Notes: a model not told the origin generated them from the sequence alone. 64,000 nucleotides of DNA from Leptoclinus maculatus (GCA_032191485.1 JAVDOI010000011.1:20137887-20201886); one strand, 5' to 3'; shown: positions 23,634-37,374, counted from the first letter of the stretch. Numbers and translations are program-made.

Positions 23634-24548
23634 AAGAGAAAAGAAGCTTGTTAGCACCCCCCGCTGAGGCCGACATGCCGCCTGCCACCAATCAGACCCG
23701 CCGGTTATTGAATTGCTAACAAGTCGTTTTTTTTGGATCTGCAGCGAGCGTTGGCTGAAATTCTTCTCCCGCTGTGTGATTAGAGTAGCCGGTAAAGGCT
23801 AACAGTAAAAAAAAAAAACAGGAACACAGGGTCAGTCTGAAAATGAATCAAACTCAAGGGAGAAAAACATGAAAGAAAGAAAGCTGAATGCTGGTTTAAG
23901 TTTCAAAGAAGCCACCAGAGGATAAGTAACGTGGGTAAGAATACCCAACTAGATTTATGAGGCCGAACGGTTTGTTTTAGATCACTAATAATACCCAAAG
24001 CTGTCTGTGGCTGTGATACCTCACGTCCAACACATGCAGCCTTCCTCTGATAATCCCTCCTCTGTCAGACACATAAACGTTGTGACCCGACTGTTTGTTC
24101 TTCACAATTCATGGCAAGTTCCCCGTTCCTCTGAAGCAGCTCGGCGCTGTGTTTAAGTGCTTCTTTTTCAGTCCAGACTTCTGCATGAACTCCGGCGGTC
24201 TTGAATGTGATTTGTAACGGCTGCTTGACCTTCAGACTCCCAGAGTGCTTATCCCAGGCTACTACAGACCCTGGTGCTGACATACGGGTCAGACCTTTCT
24301 AAATGCTATCGCCCGTAGCTTTTAGAAGCTTCTATCTGTGGGAGACTACTTTGTTTTTTTTTGTCAAAACAAGATCAGCCAAGGTTAATATATTTCAGAA
24401 TTCATGAGGAATAGTAGCAACGGTTGTTTCGTTTTCAAGTTGATCTGCAAGAAAAACGTCTGGTTTGAGATGTGGAGGAACAGTGGGGGAGAAAAATATA
24501 TCTGGTCCACATAGCAGATCATATCTGTGGGTTCAGCATGGAGCTGGG

Positions 24549-24915
24549 GGCCGGGAGGCAATTAGCGTAGCTTAGCATAGAGACTGGAATGGGTGAAAAA
24601 GTATGCCCTGAATGCATCCTTTAAGGCCGCAAACCCGTTGTATCTTATTTACGCACACAAACAGAAATTTAAACTCGACAATGTGTGGTTTAACGTCACT
24701 GTATCCGACTCATGCAACTCATCCTAGACTCACAAATTTATGTTTTTCCGTGACCGTCTTCCCCTGCTTCCAGTCTTTATGCTAAGCTAAGCTAATCACC
24801 TCCTGGCTCCGGCTTAGCACAAAGACACAAGAGTGGTACTGAGCTTCTCATCTAACTCTAAGACAAAATTAAATAAAAATACGCGTACCTCCACAAATAT
24901 TTAACTATTCCTTTG
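24549..24915. repeat. Dispersed fold-back repeat, family A copy 2
   Basis: GTAGCTTAGCATAGAGACTG at 24567 and ATGCTAAGCTAAGCTAAT at 24779 form the same inverted pair as copy 1. It continues with GGCTTAGCACAAAGACAC, AGAGTGGTACTGAGCTTCTC and ends TTTAACTATTCCTTT, the terminus I recall for this family. Confidence 0.75.
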
Positions 24916-25648
24916 CACACCCTGTGTTATATCTGTGGAAGGCATTAGGCCAAAACCCATCAAGCGGAAAATAATGACATTAATTGAATGAAATAATAAA
25001 TGAGCGTCTTTTCAGACACAGTCTAAAAGGAGAACCAACACACACTCTATCGTTGGCGCTGTTTAACGCAGCAATAAATTGTCTGTTCCTACAACATCAG
25101 CTCCAGAGAGGCGACCCTTTCACAGCGTCTCTATTTATAATAAGGTCAACATGATGTAACATGTGCCATTAGCCGGGTGCTTTCATTCATGAGTGCATTA
25201 GTATTTTAACGTAGGTGGCCCCCAGTGACAATACGAGTGCTCATCCAGGCAGCGTTTGTGACGCTCCGTACCCGCTGAACCGCACCGTGTCCCGTCACGC
25301 CGCCACTGGGTCGCATCCCAATAACAATTAGCATTCGCATTGTTACGAACTACGGTTGTCTGTCTTGAAAAGCTCGACTTATTGCGTGTGGGTACGATTC
25401 AAGATTGTCTCTTGTTAAAATATGAGACAGCGGACAGTGAGCGACGATGATGACGGTGGTCTGCTATAGAGGGGGCGGTGAACCCCAGGTTTCTTTGGAA
25501 CGTTTTTCCTCACGTGATTGTGTATTTTTAGCGACCCCCCCCCCCCCTTTACCGCACAGGTACCGACTCACCCTGCCCTCCTTAAACTTTTTCAGTCACC
25601 AGCCTCCTCTGAGAAATCTACAAGCCGGCAGCCAAACTCGAGTACAAA

Positions 25649-25652
<4 letters not shown>

Positions 25653-25687
<35 letters not shown>
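25653..25687 (+). repeat. (GT)n microsatellite
   Basis: About 17 GT units. Confidence 0.96.
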
Positions 25688-25689
<2 letters not shown>

Positions 25690-27371
25690 ATGGGATTATG
25701 CGCGAGGCTGTGGCCCATCGACCCCTGGAGAGGGCATCCTGTTTTACCACATCCACCGCCGCAAGATGAGACCGGCCGGCTAATTAGCGATCAACACAAT
25801 TAAGAGACTCTCTCTCTCTCTCTCTTTTTTTTGTCTACCAGACCTTGCCCTCAACATTTAATCTGTCAGTAAAATGTGAGTGGGCGGGAGAAAGAGTGGA
25901 GAGGCAGTGAGAGGAAAGAGAGAAGGGAAAACAAAAAAAACAGAGACCCATGAGAGAAAAGAAGAAAAAAAAAGACCCAGTTTTCAGGGCAACAGTTTCT
26001 TAAAAAGGAAAGAAAAATAACAGAATGATGAAAGACAAGAGTGGGGAGACGGGGAGGGGGGGTAGGGAAAGGAAGAGCAAGAGAAGACAGCGGTGGGAAT
26101 ACCAGAACAAAATGATTGGCAGGTGAGGTGCGTGCGTTACGGCGGCGTGTGCGTGGATGTGATCGTGCTGGGACCGCTGGTCGACATGCGCATCGTCTGT
26201 CAGCGCTGAAAGATAACTGACAGAGCTGTCATTGCGACAAACACACACACACACACACACACACGTGTATATGCACACAGCGCTGCAATCCCACGCCACA
26301 GATCACTGTCTCTGTCTGTCACGCGCTAGACGTAGAAGCGGAGGGAATCAGGTCAGACGAGGTAATTAACACATCCAGGATTTACTTCCCGGCGTGCGAC
26401 ACTACCTGTCACACACACACACACAGGTTAAACTGCCGCTCGGTCTTTTTTTACACATCAATAAAATGACTTTACGGGGTTTTTAACCATAGCGCTAAGA
26501 TCAGCCAGGTCAGTAAGAATGTGTAACACGTTTATTTTTTTAAAGTCGCAGCTATAATATGGTGGACACTTAATTTAACTTAACGCCATACTGCGGGTGG
26601 CTCAAATAGTCTCTTCCAAGTAAAAACAATAAGGCTGCATGTCAGAGTGTAGGGAATGGGGGTGCTAGCCCTGGTTTGGTCCTGCCGCCATGACAGGAAG
26701 AGGGTTTGGCGGGTGTTGGCTCGAGGAATCTTCAGGAATCAGGAGTCCAGAATTGTGGCTCGCCACCAACTTCACTCAACTCAAAGAAAAAAGTTATTGA
26801 CATGGCCAGAATCCATCATTAGTCGTCTGTCTTTCTCAACCAGCAGGAAAAAGTTCATTCCTTCAGCTTGAATTTCTGAATAAAATAAAACAAAAAAACG
26901 TGTCCTATGACTTGACGATTCATGTATAAATTCAAAACCCATAGGGATTAGCACATTCATTGTATTATTCCTTGAACTATCTGGTGTAAAGTTAACTTTT
27001 ATACACAGTATTCTGCTGAGGTGAATTTTACTTCAGCGCTCTACAGGTCACAGTTAACTCTAGTATCACCACAGCTTTGAAGTACTACATCACTCAGCTA
27101 TTCATGCTAACTGACATGTAGCATAGCAGCAGCATTCATGTATCTACAACTGACCATAACAGACTCACCTATTTCAGTATCACTCATTCACTCGACGGGA
27201 TTCAGTGAGCAGGGCCACTTTAGCACACACTAAAACAAAGTATATGATGTTATGATTCATATTTCACAGCTGTTTATCACAGTTGGTATGTTTCCCTTCC
27301 CCACAGTGTCACCCAGCGTCGAACTAGCTCGTGCAGCCCAGTCAGTCGTGTCCCGCGCTCGTTCCTAAGGA

Positions 27372-27530
27372 TCGCGAAGACATGACCCGCCCTACTCCGC
27401 CTCTGATTGGCTAGTACTCGTTGACGTCGTTGTTTGGGTTGGTTAGGTTTAGACACGAGCAGTGAGATTGGTTAGGGTGAGTGTCTGGGTAAGCCAATCA
27501 AAAGCTGAGTGGGGCGGGTCTTGCGGGTCC
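27372..27530. repeat. Fold-back repeat with GATTGGC arms
   Basis: The left arm carries GACCCGCCCTACTCCGCCTC then TGATTGGCTAG. The right arm carries AGCCAATCAAAAGCTGAG then TGGGGCGGGTC, roughly its reverse complement. The centre contains GGTTGGTTAGGTTTAGACAC and GATTGGTTAGGGTGAG. I recall this arrangement as a dispersed fish repeat. Confidence 0.62.
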
Positions 27531-28617
27531 AGGGGAAAAAAAAGATATCGCTACGGTGCTGAACACCTGCATTTTGATTGGCTTAGGCATTTCCGTGTTA
27601 TTAACTTTTTATAGCCTGTTTTCAGTGATGCCAATTTAGCACTTTTGTTGCTGGATTTAGCAACTTTTGAAACTACCCAGGCATCTTTCTTTCGGTCAAA
27701 AATCACCTAGTAACACATTTAGCTGCTTTAAAAATGTATTTGTAGACTCTGAAGAGTGATTCAAATGCTAAAATGCACACATTTTCCCTATAAAAGAAGC
27801 ACTTTTTTTCTCTATGTATGCATGCAGTATGTTGCATTCAATTGGGACTTACTACTTTATCATAATCATAACATTGCAACTTGAACTTTGACCCTCTTGC
27901 TCATAGATCTGCTGCACAGAGGATTGTGGGTCAGGATAGAAAAGCATGCTAGCTTGCATTTACCACCGAATGTAGGACATCCTGGTATTTTTGGCACACT
28001 GCATCTTTTTCTGGCATACTAAACACAATGGTAGTACGTCACAAGTCTACCTGGCTGCATTGTGAGTGACGTCAGCTGTAGTGATGGCTCAGCTCAATGG
28101 CTCAGCCAGGCCAGACACATAAAAACTGTTCATGTATGGTTTTACCATTTAGGTTTCAATACATAACAGGAAAAATATGAATAAAATAAAGGTGTTTCTG
28201 TATTTGCTTGCGTTTTCTGCATTTGTTTTCTTAATTTACAGTGCTTTGAGCTCTCAGGGCCACCGTAGTAATTACATTTTCTGTTATAGAGCTATAATTA
28301 TTCAAATGTTATCTGTGTTTTTATTCCGTTTTTCGATAATATCACATGTTGATAGACCAGAGGTGGCAGCTAGTTCTGCTCACAGATAATAATACGACAT
28401 CTACTTTTGAAAGACATAAAAGGAAGAAAGAAGGAAAGGAAGATAGAGGGCTCGATGGCGGACAGACGGACGGACAGATGGACGGGTTTGGTGGGGGATT
28501 AATAGCAGCGGTGACATCAGCAGTGGGCATACTGTCGATGTTGATATTTTCTCTGAATGAAAATGTAGCGATGGCAGCTTTCTTTCCTACCACTCTGCTT
28601 TCCTTCTGTGTGTGTTA

Positions 28618-28618
<1 letters not shown>

Positions 28619-28664
<46 letters not shown>

Positions 28665-28671
28665 TGTGTGT
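28619..28671 (+). repeat. (TG)n microsatellite
   Basis: About 26 units with a CGCG interruption near the right end. Confidence 0.96.
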
Positions 28672-28753
28672 CCTGAAGTAATGCTGATAGCCAGAGTAAG
28701 CTCTGGGAATTTAATCTCAGCAGAGCTATGCTGTGCTCCCCTGATAGCTGAAT

Positions 28754-28777
28754 CACACACACACACACACACACACC
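28754..28777 (+). repeat. (CA)n microsatellite
   Basis: About 12 units, inverted relative to the TG array 80 bp to the left. Confidence 0.95.
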
Positions 28778-29476
28778 AGTGTCTGAAACACAGCCTCATC
28801 ACCCTCTCATTCCCTTTCACTGCACAGTACTTCAGTAACACGCTCTCCCCTCCTCCGCAACTGCTACTCGGGTGCCCATTAGCAAGGCACTGATCTCCGC
28901 AGGCTGTGGTAGCAAGCAAGCTTTGCCATTAGACTACAATTTACATGTTCTAATACTAATATTACTGTGCACAAATGATGGTGTTTGGTTTAATTTATTA
29001 CATTTACTCATATTATATAACCCAGTAAGTTCCCAACACACCGCACAGCAGCCAGATGTTGAAGCTGGACGGCGGGATTGAGTTGAACATGAAGAGGTTT
29101 CTGTGTTCTGAGGAGGAAAAATGTCATCATGAGAGTTTCTGGAGCTGCTTCATTGAAAATCAACTGGAGCCTGACTGTGTGGACTCACGCTGCATTTGCG
29201 TCTCATGGGAATAACTGTCAGAACAGTTCAAGGCAGCCGCTTGGAAATATTTTTTAAGTCGTTTCGATGCAATAAAGACGTTTTTGCCGGCGAGCCAGTG
29301 GCGGAACCCGAAAAAGCCGAAGCAGCTACAAATAGATTTTCAGTCGTCATGGTTTTCGTCATCAGAGTTACGGTTTTCACACCAAAATGCTAATTGTTCA
29401 CGTGAAAACAAGCAGGTACAGTAGTTAATTCCTTCTGTTTCTTTCACACCAGGGATGTCATTTAAGAGTTCAGAAT

Positions 29477-29477
29477 G

Positions 29478-29559
<82 letters not shown>

Positions 29560-29575
29560 AATATATATATATAAA
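29477..29575 (+). repeat. Compound (TA)n-(CA)n-(TA)n array
   Basis: About 22 TA units, then about 11 AC units, then two shorter TA runs, about 100 bp in total. Confidence 0.97.
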
Positions 29576-31354
29576 GACAAAAGACAGTTAATTATTTAAA
29601 AAAGAAAAGTTAAATAGTAGGAATATTTTCATGCCGTTATGTTTCTTTTTTCAGACCCTGATGAATGAGACCGAACTCCATAAAAACATCTCTTGTTAAT
29701 TATGAGTCTTTGCAATTAGAGATTGAAACAAAGCAACGTCCGTCATTAATTTGACTTTTCACCAAAAACATGCTTTATCTGACGCTTCCAGTAAGAGAGA
29801 ACAGTCCGTGCAGCACCATTAAAGTCCACATTTCTTTGTTTGAATGTACCTGGTGGTAGAAGACACCTGTCTCCTCATAAGCCCGGCTGCAGTAGTGAGG
29901 CTCTGGCTCTGTGTTACGCCACCACTACTTTTGACAACTCGTTTCACAAAGAGGAAAAACTAAAGAAGAACCAGGCATTATTATTTTTGAGGATGATGAA
30001 CTTGCCTACTGCATCTCTAGCTGTGCTTTTCCTTAAATCCTCTTTTTTTGGATTAAGATCACTGACATGAAAACTGAGGCTAATTGTGCCCTTCTAAGTT
30101 AATTTTATGAATAGTTTGTTCTCCTTTTCACTTAAAATAAACAAGCCAAAACTATTTACGTGGCTCCTAAATTGTACATATCGACAAAATCACATGTTAA
30201 GCTCTTGGAAGGATCTATAAGGATAGTTTCTTTTCACGATTCAAATCCATGGATTGTTCCAAACAGAAGAATATCCTTCTTCATATTGAGAGACAATGTA
30301 ACGTCTGATGAGCTTTTATCCACGTGGCTCAAGAGTGCTCCAAAAATTAGATTGATATTCATGCTTGGTATGCGACAGTGCCTCTATCTATCTTTCTGTG
30401 TCCATGCAGGCTGATTATTATTTCCATTATTCCAAGGTTTAGCCAATTGTATCATTTAAAATGATATTCTATACAATTCCATATTTGGTAATGCCATCCC
30501 TCTTCGCTTCTTCCCACAGAGAGTCCCTAATTAACCGATTTAACTGTTCAAAATTCACCCGGGAGGGAGTTTTACCCCAAGACATAACATTCCTGTATCT
30601 ATCCATCTAAATTGCAGCGAGCTAATTACTTCCCGACGGCAAGTTCCCCGACGCCGCAGACTGGCGCCTATTAATTATTCCACATCACATTTTGTGAATT
30701 ATCTTAGTCATTACCACAAGCTGAGGTCACCTGCACTGTAACAAGATGAACAGGCACGAGTCTTCTTTTTGCTCTTTGTGTCCAACAAAGATTAAATGGT
30801 CCCTTTAAACAAATGAAAACATCATGTAGCATAGAATGAGTTCAGGCGGCGCCACGATGTGCAACCAAGGAGCTGAAACGCTAACAAAATGCCTGAAGCT
30901 AAAAATGTTATATGTCAACAACGTCAAAGGATTATTTTTTGCACCATATCTCTGATATGGGATGAGAAGTTAGCTGTTAGCAAGCTAATGTTAGCGAGTT
31001 ACTGTAGCTAGCTAAGTCACTTAATAGCCTACTGCATAGCTTTTTGAAGTATTCCCATTCCACTATGCTGCATGCTGTCCTTAGCAAAAAGTGTAACTTG
31101 GCCTCAGACTGACATTTAGAATTTGGACAAAATGCTTGCCCATTCTTCCCGCTGATGCCTCACGTCTTATTGCCAGCATCCTCAGTTTTTGGGTTCAGCA
31201 GCTTATAAAAACGTATTTCTGTGCGTCCTACCCACACAGCAGCTTTAAGGCATTTTTTCTGTTGTTTGCTAGCAGACGAAAGTGACAAGGAGCACCCTTC
31301 AGGACAATACATGGGCGGGACCTGATTATGCTCCGTCTATCAGGCGGCAACCTC

Positions 31355-31945
31355 CGGGTCTGAAAAGTGAAGCCAATGAGGAAGCGCTTTAAACTTGCAT
31401 TCTTTCTAATGGCCATCAGGAGGCGACTCCTCTGGTTGCAAAAATAATTCAGATTGTGTAGAAGTCTATGAGAAAATGAGCCTAATTCTCACTTGATTTA
31501 TTACCTCAGTAAACATTGTAACTATGAGTTTATGGTCTCAATCTCTAGTTTCAAGACTTCTTCATGACAGCATGATGCTCATTTATTACATTACGGTATA
31601 CATAGTTACCAAAGTTAAAACAGGGTATGCTTTAAGGTGAGAACCTTGTGATTGACAGGTCGCTGCCACGGCATTGTCGGGTCTGGAAGTTGTCCGTGTT
31701 TTTGTGGTACAACTTGTTACCTTTCAGTGTGCTTTCATTTCATTCAAGTTAGTTGTAACATTTTTGGTCGCCGAAAAATGCCTTATCCAGCATTCAATTG
31801 TACTTAGCTCCGCCCCCTTGTGTCACTTCTGGTTGCAAAAAGACAAGATGACGACAGCCGAAAAAACCAAGATGACAAACTTGAGGCTTAAAAACGTCAG
31901 TCCACAAACCAATGGGTGACATTGCGGTGACTACATCCACGCTCT
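31355..31945 (+). repeat. Dispersed repeat, family D long copy
   Basis: Starts GTGAAGCCAATGAGGAAGCG and runs through CTTGCATTCTTTCTAATGGC, GTCTATGAGAAAATGAGCC, TTTATGGTCTCAATCTCTAG, TTGTGATTGACAGGTCGCTG, TCCGCCCCCTTGTGTCACTT to CCACAAACCAATGGGTGACA. Pieces of this sequence occur reversed at 5265 and 7805. A common percomorph repeat; transposition class not known to me. Confidence 0.72.
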
Positions 31946-32610
31946 CTGTGCCTCGAGAGGGGGTGCGAATTCAGAGAACCAATCAAAAGTAACACTCAAA
32001 ATTGCAGCGCACACTGGCAAATTAATGGAGTCTGTCTAGGTGGTGTTGCACTTTACTGACTCGTGCGTTTCACTGCGAAAAGATGGTCTAACTGTGAAAC
32101 CATTAGCCATAAATGGTCAATTCCTTGACATGAGTGGCTCTGACTGAAATCACCCTATCTCAAACACACTGCCAGTCAGCTCACTCCCTTCACCTTGCCA
32201 GGAACCCAATTCTTGTCCAAAAATAAAATAAAATGGACCCCTCTAAGTGCTGGAGTTTTTGTTCCAGAAACTGTAAAATCCCTCCCCCTTCAATGAACAC
32301 AATGGAGCTTTGTTCATGTTCACAAAACAGTCCAACTTGATGGTAAAACTGATGAGATGCTTTTTTGTAATGTCAAAGTTCAACCCGCGCTTTTACTAGC
32401 GACACCTCTGCCAGTAATGGCGACATTATGACAGGTTGCTTTTGAAATGAATCATTGTGTTAATAAACCCTCTTTTACAAGTGAAACACGGCTGATTATT
32501 ATACCTCGTAGCTCAAGTGCTGTTTTATAATTTTCGATCTTTGTATTCTATTTAACCTGCATTAAAACCAGGCGGCTCAATTAGGAATAAACCCTTGAAT
32601 GCGTTGGCGG

Positions 32611-32616
32611 TGTGTG

Positions 32617-32669
<53 letters not shown>

Positions 32670-32685
32670 GCGTGTGAGTGTGTGC
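32611..32685 (+). repeat. (TG)n array with CG interruptions
   Basis: About 36 units with several TG-to-CG changes. Confidence 0.96.
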
Positions 32686-35600
32686 GGGGAGAGAGGGGGT
32701 AGAACGAGTGTTTTTGGAATGACAGGGAGAAGTGAGGGGGATAATGAGAGGAGGAGGAAGAGGAGGAGAGGGGGAAGGAGAGAGGAATTGCTGTCAGGCA
32801 GCAGACAAAAGCTTTGTTTGAAGTGTCAGTGCGGCGACGCATTCCGTGCACGTTTGTGTGTGTTTTCTGGTCCGTGCGTTCAGTCAGACGGCATTAGACA
32901 TCAGAGAGATATCAGCAGGCATTCCTGGATAGACGGAGGGGAAGAAGGAGAAGAAGAAGAAGAAGAAGAATGCCATCAATATGAGAATATACAGCCTTTA
33001 GGTGTCTGGATGTGGCCGTCGAGAAGGAGGATATCAGAAGCTCGCTGCTTTCGTGTCTTTGCGTGTGTTTGACATGAGAGCGGGTATTATAATGAGATGA
33101 GGCCTTCAAAGCGTATTGTTACCTTCTGGCTTTGTTTTTTTAATGCACATCCCACAAAACCCTGCGTGTTTGACACTGACGGATAGATAAATAGGCCCGG
33201 GAAGGGAGGAAGGAGCGCGGGGGGGGTACATGAGAGGACTCTTTGGCTTTTGCGTGTCACATCACGCCGTGGGAGAGATAACGATGGCGCTCGAACGTAG
33301 AGGAATCACACAGAAACGGTTCTCTCATTTACATATGTACATATTTCCTTAGTGTTTATTCCTTGTCGTTTGGTTTGAGCCTAGAAAACACTGATCTCAA
33401 ACGCGCTCAATATGGAACAAAAATGTCTCCTGCTCCTTTTGTTTTGGGAAACATCAAAAGTTATAAGAAAGCACTCGGAGATGAAACAATTAAATAAATC
33501 CAGGAAATAACAAATCGTGCTCAAATGAATTACTGTGTTGTGCAAAAACTAGAAATTCGATGGAAAACTCCGTATTGTTCCCTTATAAAGTTTCCTTTAT
33601 GGATACCCGATTATTTCTGGTGGATAGCGTTGTACTTACATCTTTACTACAAAGAGATTACACATTACATCACTAACTGTAAATATCAAAAAAATATCGG
33701 TAAAATTACTTTAACCCGAAAAACGTTGACCCAACAACCTCCAGCAGGAGACTTGCTGCTGCTCGCTGAAGGCTTTGCGTCTGAGCACCCAGCAATAATT
33801 GAAGGCAACTTAGATAAGTGTATCGACATTTTCAAGTCAGATCTTTGCTCTTGTGAACTGCGATGGCTGTACAGTCAGAGAAACAAGTTCAGAGAGACTT
33901 CAGTCAGAAAAGCAACCTGGAACTATAAAAGCGAGGGGGACAAAAAACTAAAAAAAGTAAAGGCAGGGAAGATGAAGACTGCAGAACAAGGATCTTAAAA
34001 GATCCTTTTTAATACCTTTGCTCATGTTTGATGAGGAAGGAAACGCATTCAACCTGTTTGTTACACCTCAACATGAAGTCTTACTCCACAAAGTTCCTTT
34101 AAAACGTTCCCGTGTACGAGAGAGATCGGGAGCATTTCGATTGCCCCTCGATGGCTCTCAACATGGCGACGGCTAAGCCGCAGGCTCGCAGCTAACTGCG
34201 CAAACAGTGCAAACAGTGCAAACTAGGGCAAAAGTGCTGACGGAGCTCACAGTGTTTACCTAAGGGGGAAACCGTAACGGTGGGCGGCTACGCTTTCGCA
34301 ACGACATCATCAGCATACGAGCGCAGCGTAGAGCGGCGGCCGCGAGCTGTAGCCAGAGGGGCCGCACGAACACGCACAAAAGCGCTCTCAAATTTACAGT
34401 AATTAACCATTTATTCAAAGCCTTTGCAACACGGGGAAAAAAATAATATCAATATCTTAACACAGCGCAATAATGTGGGTGTGCATAAGTGTGTGTGTGT
34501 GTGCATGTATTTAATCATTTCGCTTTTAGGTACTCTAACATAATGGATTTTGGAGCCCAGTGAAACAAAGGATTAAAGAGAGCGAGCGAAAAAGCAACAA
34601 TGAGAGAGAGAGAGCTGTTGAAGTGTGTGTGATACAATGAAAACAGGCCACTCAGGCACATTTGTGAGAGCAAACACTTTTGAATAGAATCACTGTCGGA
34701 GCAAACACGGACTCTAGTGACTCTAGAGGCCGTTCTCACGCCATCTCATCTCGTCTCATCTCACTCGGGGCCGCCACGCCCCGGACTCCGCTGTAAATGT
34801 CTGAAACGGCCCCTCGGTGCTCTTTGTGCGAGGATGAAATTCATGATAACACGGCCCCTTAGAACACGTCAACAATTTGAATTATTTAATGCATCCCAGA
34901 TGTGTGCGATACACTTTGTTTTCCCCAGAGGTAGAAGGCCTGAAAGAACCTTTTCAGCTCGGTCCAACTGCACATCGGTGACGATGACCTACTCTTCTCC
35001 CAGAACACAAGGAGAGCAAGGAGAGCATTATCAGACGTGTGAAAACTCACAGCTAAGGTGCGAAAATTCATACTGTTTTTCATTAATAATGGATACGTGT
35101 AATTCCTTTTATTAATTAGGCGCTGCCGACAAATGTCCAGATGAAATGTAAGAAAAGGGATCTTCACAAGTGTTGTTGAAGAAAATGCTTTAAATCTTAT
35201 AAATAACCTGACTCCACCTCTGGGTTACTGCGATTCTTTATGTAAAAACACATCAGGCTGAATGTGTGGAAATGTTAACATAGTTTTGGATTCAATCAAA
35301 CTGCCATTTCTTTTTTTCCCACCCTCTCTGATGCTTTTTGCTGCTACACATATTGCAGGCATCTAAGGTGAATGCACCTGTGAGACACGAGAGATCTTAC
35401 AGCAATAATATTCTGTTAGATATTCACTCAAACAGAAACAACACAGCTCTGTATTTGCTGGAGCAGTTTTATGCTGATCAGAGAAACTAGACCTGAAACA
35501 ATCAGTCGATCAACAACAGTGTTCATGATCGACTAACTATTTCATTAATGGATCTGGCGTAACTGCTAAGGGAGTGTATGAAAGGAATTCTAAACTAATT

Positions 35601-35694
35601 CTTCAGACCCACCTTTTACTTCTAATAAAGTTGACATTTTGTCACCAAACTGGTTTCCCTGTATTCCTGAGGCCTGCTGAACATGCTCTATTTC

Positions 35695-36000
35695 GGGGGG
35701 CTGCAGCGGTGGTGTGGTGGCTAGTATACTGTCACCTCACAGGGGGGCTTTGCTGGGTCTGATTCCCGGGCTTCATGTTCTTTCTCCCCGTGGCAGCATG
35801 GCTTCCTCCCGCAGTCCAAAGACATGCAGCTGAGGTTAACTGATGACCCTAAATTGCCCGTGGGCGTGAATTGTAGTCTGTGTCTGTGTGTCAGCCCTGC
35901 CACAGTCTGGCAACCTGTCCAGAGCGTACCATGCCTTCGCCCCAATGTCAGCTGGGATTGGCTCCAGCAACCCCCCCCCCCATAAAGATAAGCTAGAAGA
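35695..36000 (+). repeat. SINE-like dispersed repeat with tRNA B-box-like sequence
   Basis: The run GCGGTGGTGTGGTGGCTAG ... GGGTCTGATTCCCGGG ... CCGCAGTCCAAAGACATGCA ... CTAAATTGCCCGTGGG ... CAGCCCTGCCACAGTCTGG ... TGTCAGCTGGGATTGGCTCC matches a very abundant fish repeat. GGTCTGATTCCCGG resembles a tRNA B box, consistent with a tRNA-derived SINE. This copy is diverged and ends in a C10 run before AAAGATAAGCTAGAAGA. Confidence 0.75.
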
Positions 36001-37338
36001 CGTGACCCTCCCCCTTTTCTGCTCCTCCTTAAACCACTAATTATTTTCATACAGTCCCTAAGCATTCACTCTTCTGGATTTGCTGCTCGTCTTGTTTTAT
36101 ATTGTAAGAATATAAAAAAAACAACACAAAATATACTGCAAAACATATATATGTTATACATATATATATTCAAAAATAAATATTCATACACTAAATATAT
36201 ACTGCAAAACATATATACAAAAACCTGTTCAAATAAATTGCAATTAAAATAATTACTTGGGAGATTAATCAATAATGAAATAGAATTTTCTGTTTTAGTT
36301 TTAACCCTGCACCATATATAGATCAATAACAGATGTTTTACCTAATGCTTTAATGTAATTACCACTAGTAATAAATGACATGTCTGTGGACCCCGAGTGC
36401 CTCCCAGACTTCCAATGACCTGTGATTACACCGAGCACTGGGACCACGTTGTGACGCTACAGACAGCGGGCCGCTTCCCGGCATCGGATTTCCAGATTTC
36501 GTTCCGCTCCGCCTTTGATGTGTAACTCCAGAGTCTGCCTGAAGGGCACTGACACAGCGACTTCCAAACTGCTGCAGCAAAAAAATAAAATGTTAAAAGA
36601 AATTTAAAAAATGATGCGACGTCACCAGTGGAAAATGAGCGACACTGTATTCCTCACACTGACATCTGTCAGGGTAGTTATTTCACAGGAATGTTCAATG
36701 CTAAAAAAGGCCACGGGTTGCCAAACAAGACAAATGACACAAAATCATACACGACTGTGGGGAGAAAAAGAACAACCTGATTGCTCGCTGTTGCCTTTTG
36801 AAAGGAAAACTGATTATTCCCCGATTAGCCGGATCAGCGATAAGAGCTTTCTTTATCTTCTGCCTTTCACCTGATAATGAGGGGTTAATAATTTAACAAA
36901 ACACTCAAAAAGCAGCCCCCGTCCCTCTCATACACACACACACACGTCCATACTTAATCTGCAGACTATTAGCTGATGAGAAAGAATTAGAGCTTGGTAA
37001 ATGACTTAATTAGATAATGAATGAACACACTTAAGCGCATCCTGTATTCTGTGAAATCAGAGAGAGGAGAGACAGAGATACAGAGAATCATCAGATAGCA
37101 GGTTAGAGAAAGGAAGGACAAAAGAGGGGGAGAGAGGGAGAGAGGGAGTCAGATAGAGAGGTATCTGGTGACGTTAATGTTTGCCTCCGAGCTCCGGAGA
37201 CGTAGTCTGGCTAAAACAAACACACACACGCGCAAGGCATCCCTCACCGCCTCGCTCAGAAACACCTATTACGAGGTGTTCATGCACTCGTGCACACTTG
37301 TGGCACATGGTTGCGCAAACCCATGCTACAAGCCTGGA

Positions 37339-37342
<4 letters not shown>

Positions 37343-37374
<32 letters not shown>
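37343..37374 (+). repeat. (CA)n microsatellite
   Basis: About 16 units, first of four dinucleotide arrays within 500 bp. Confidence 0.96.
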
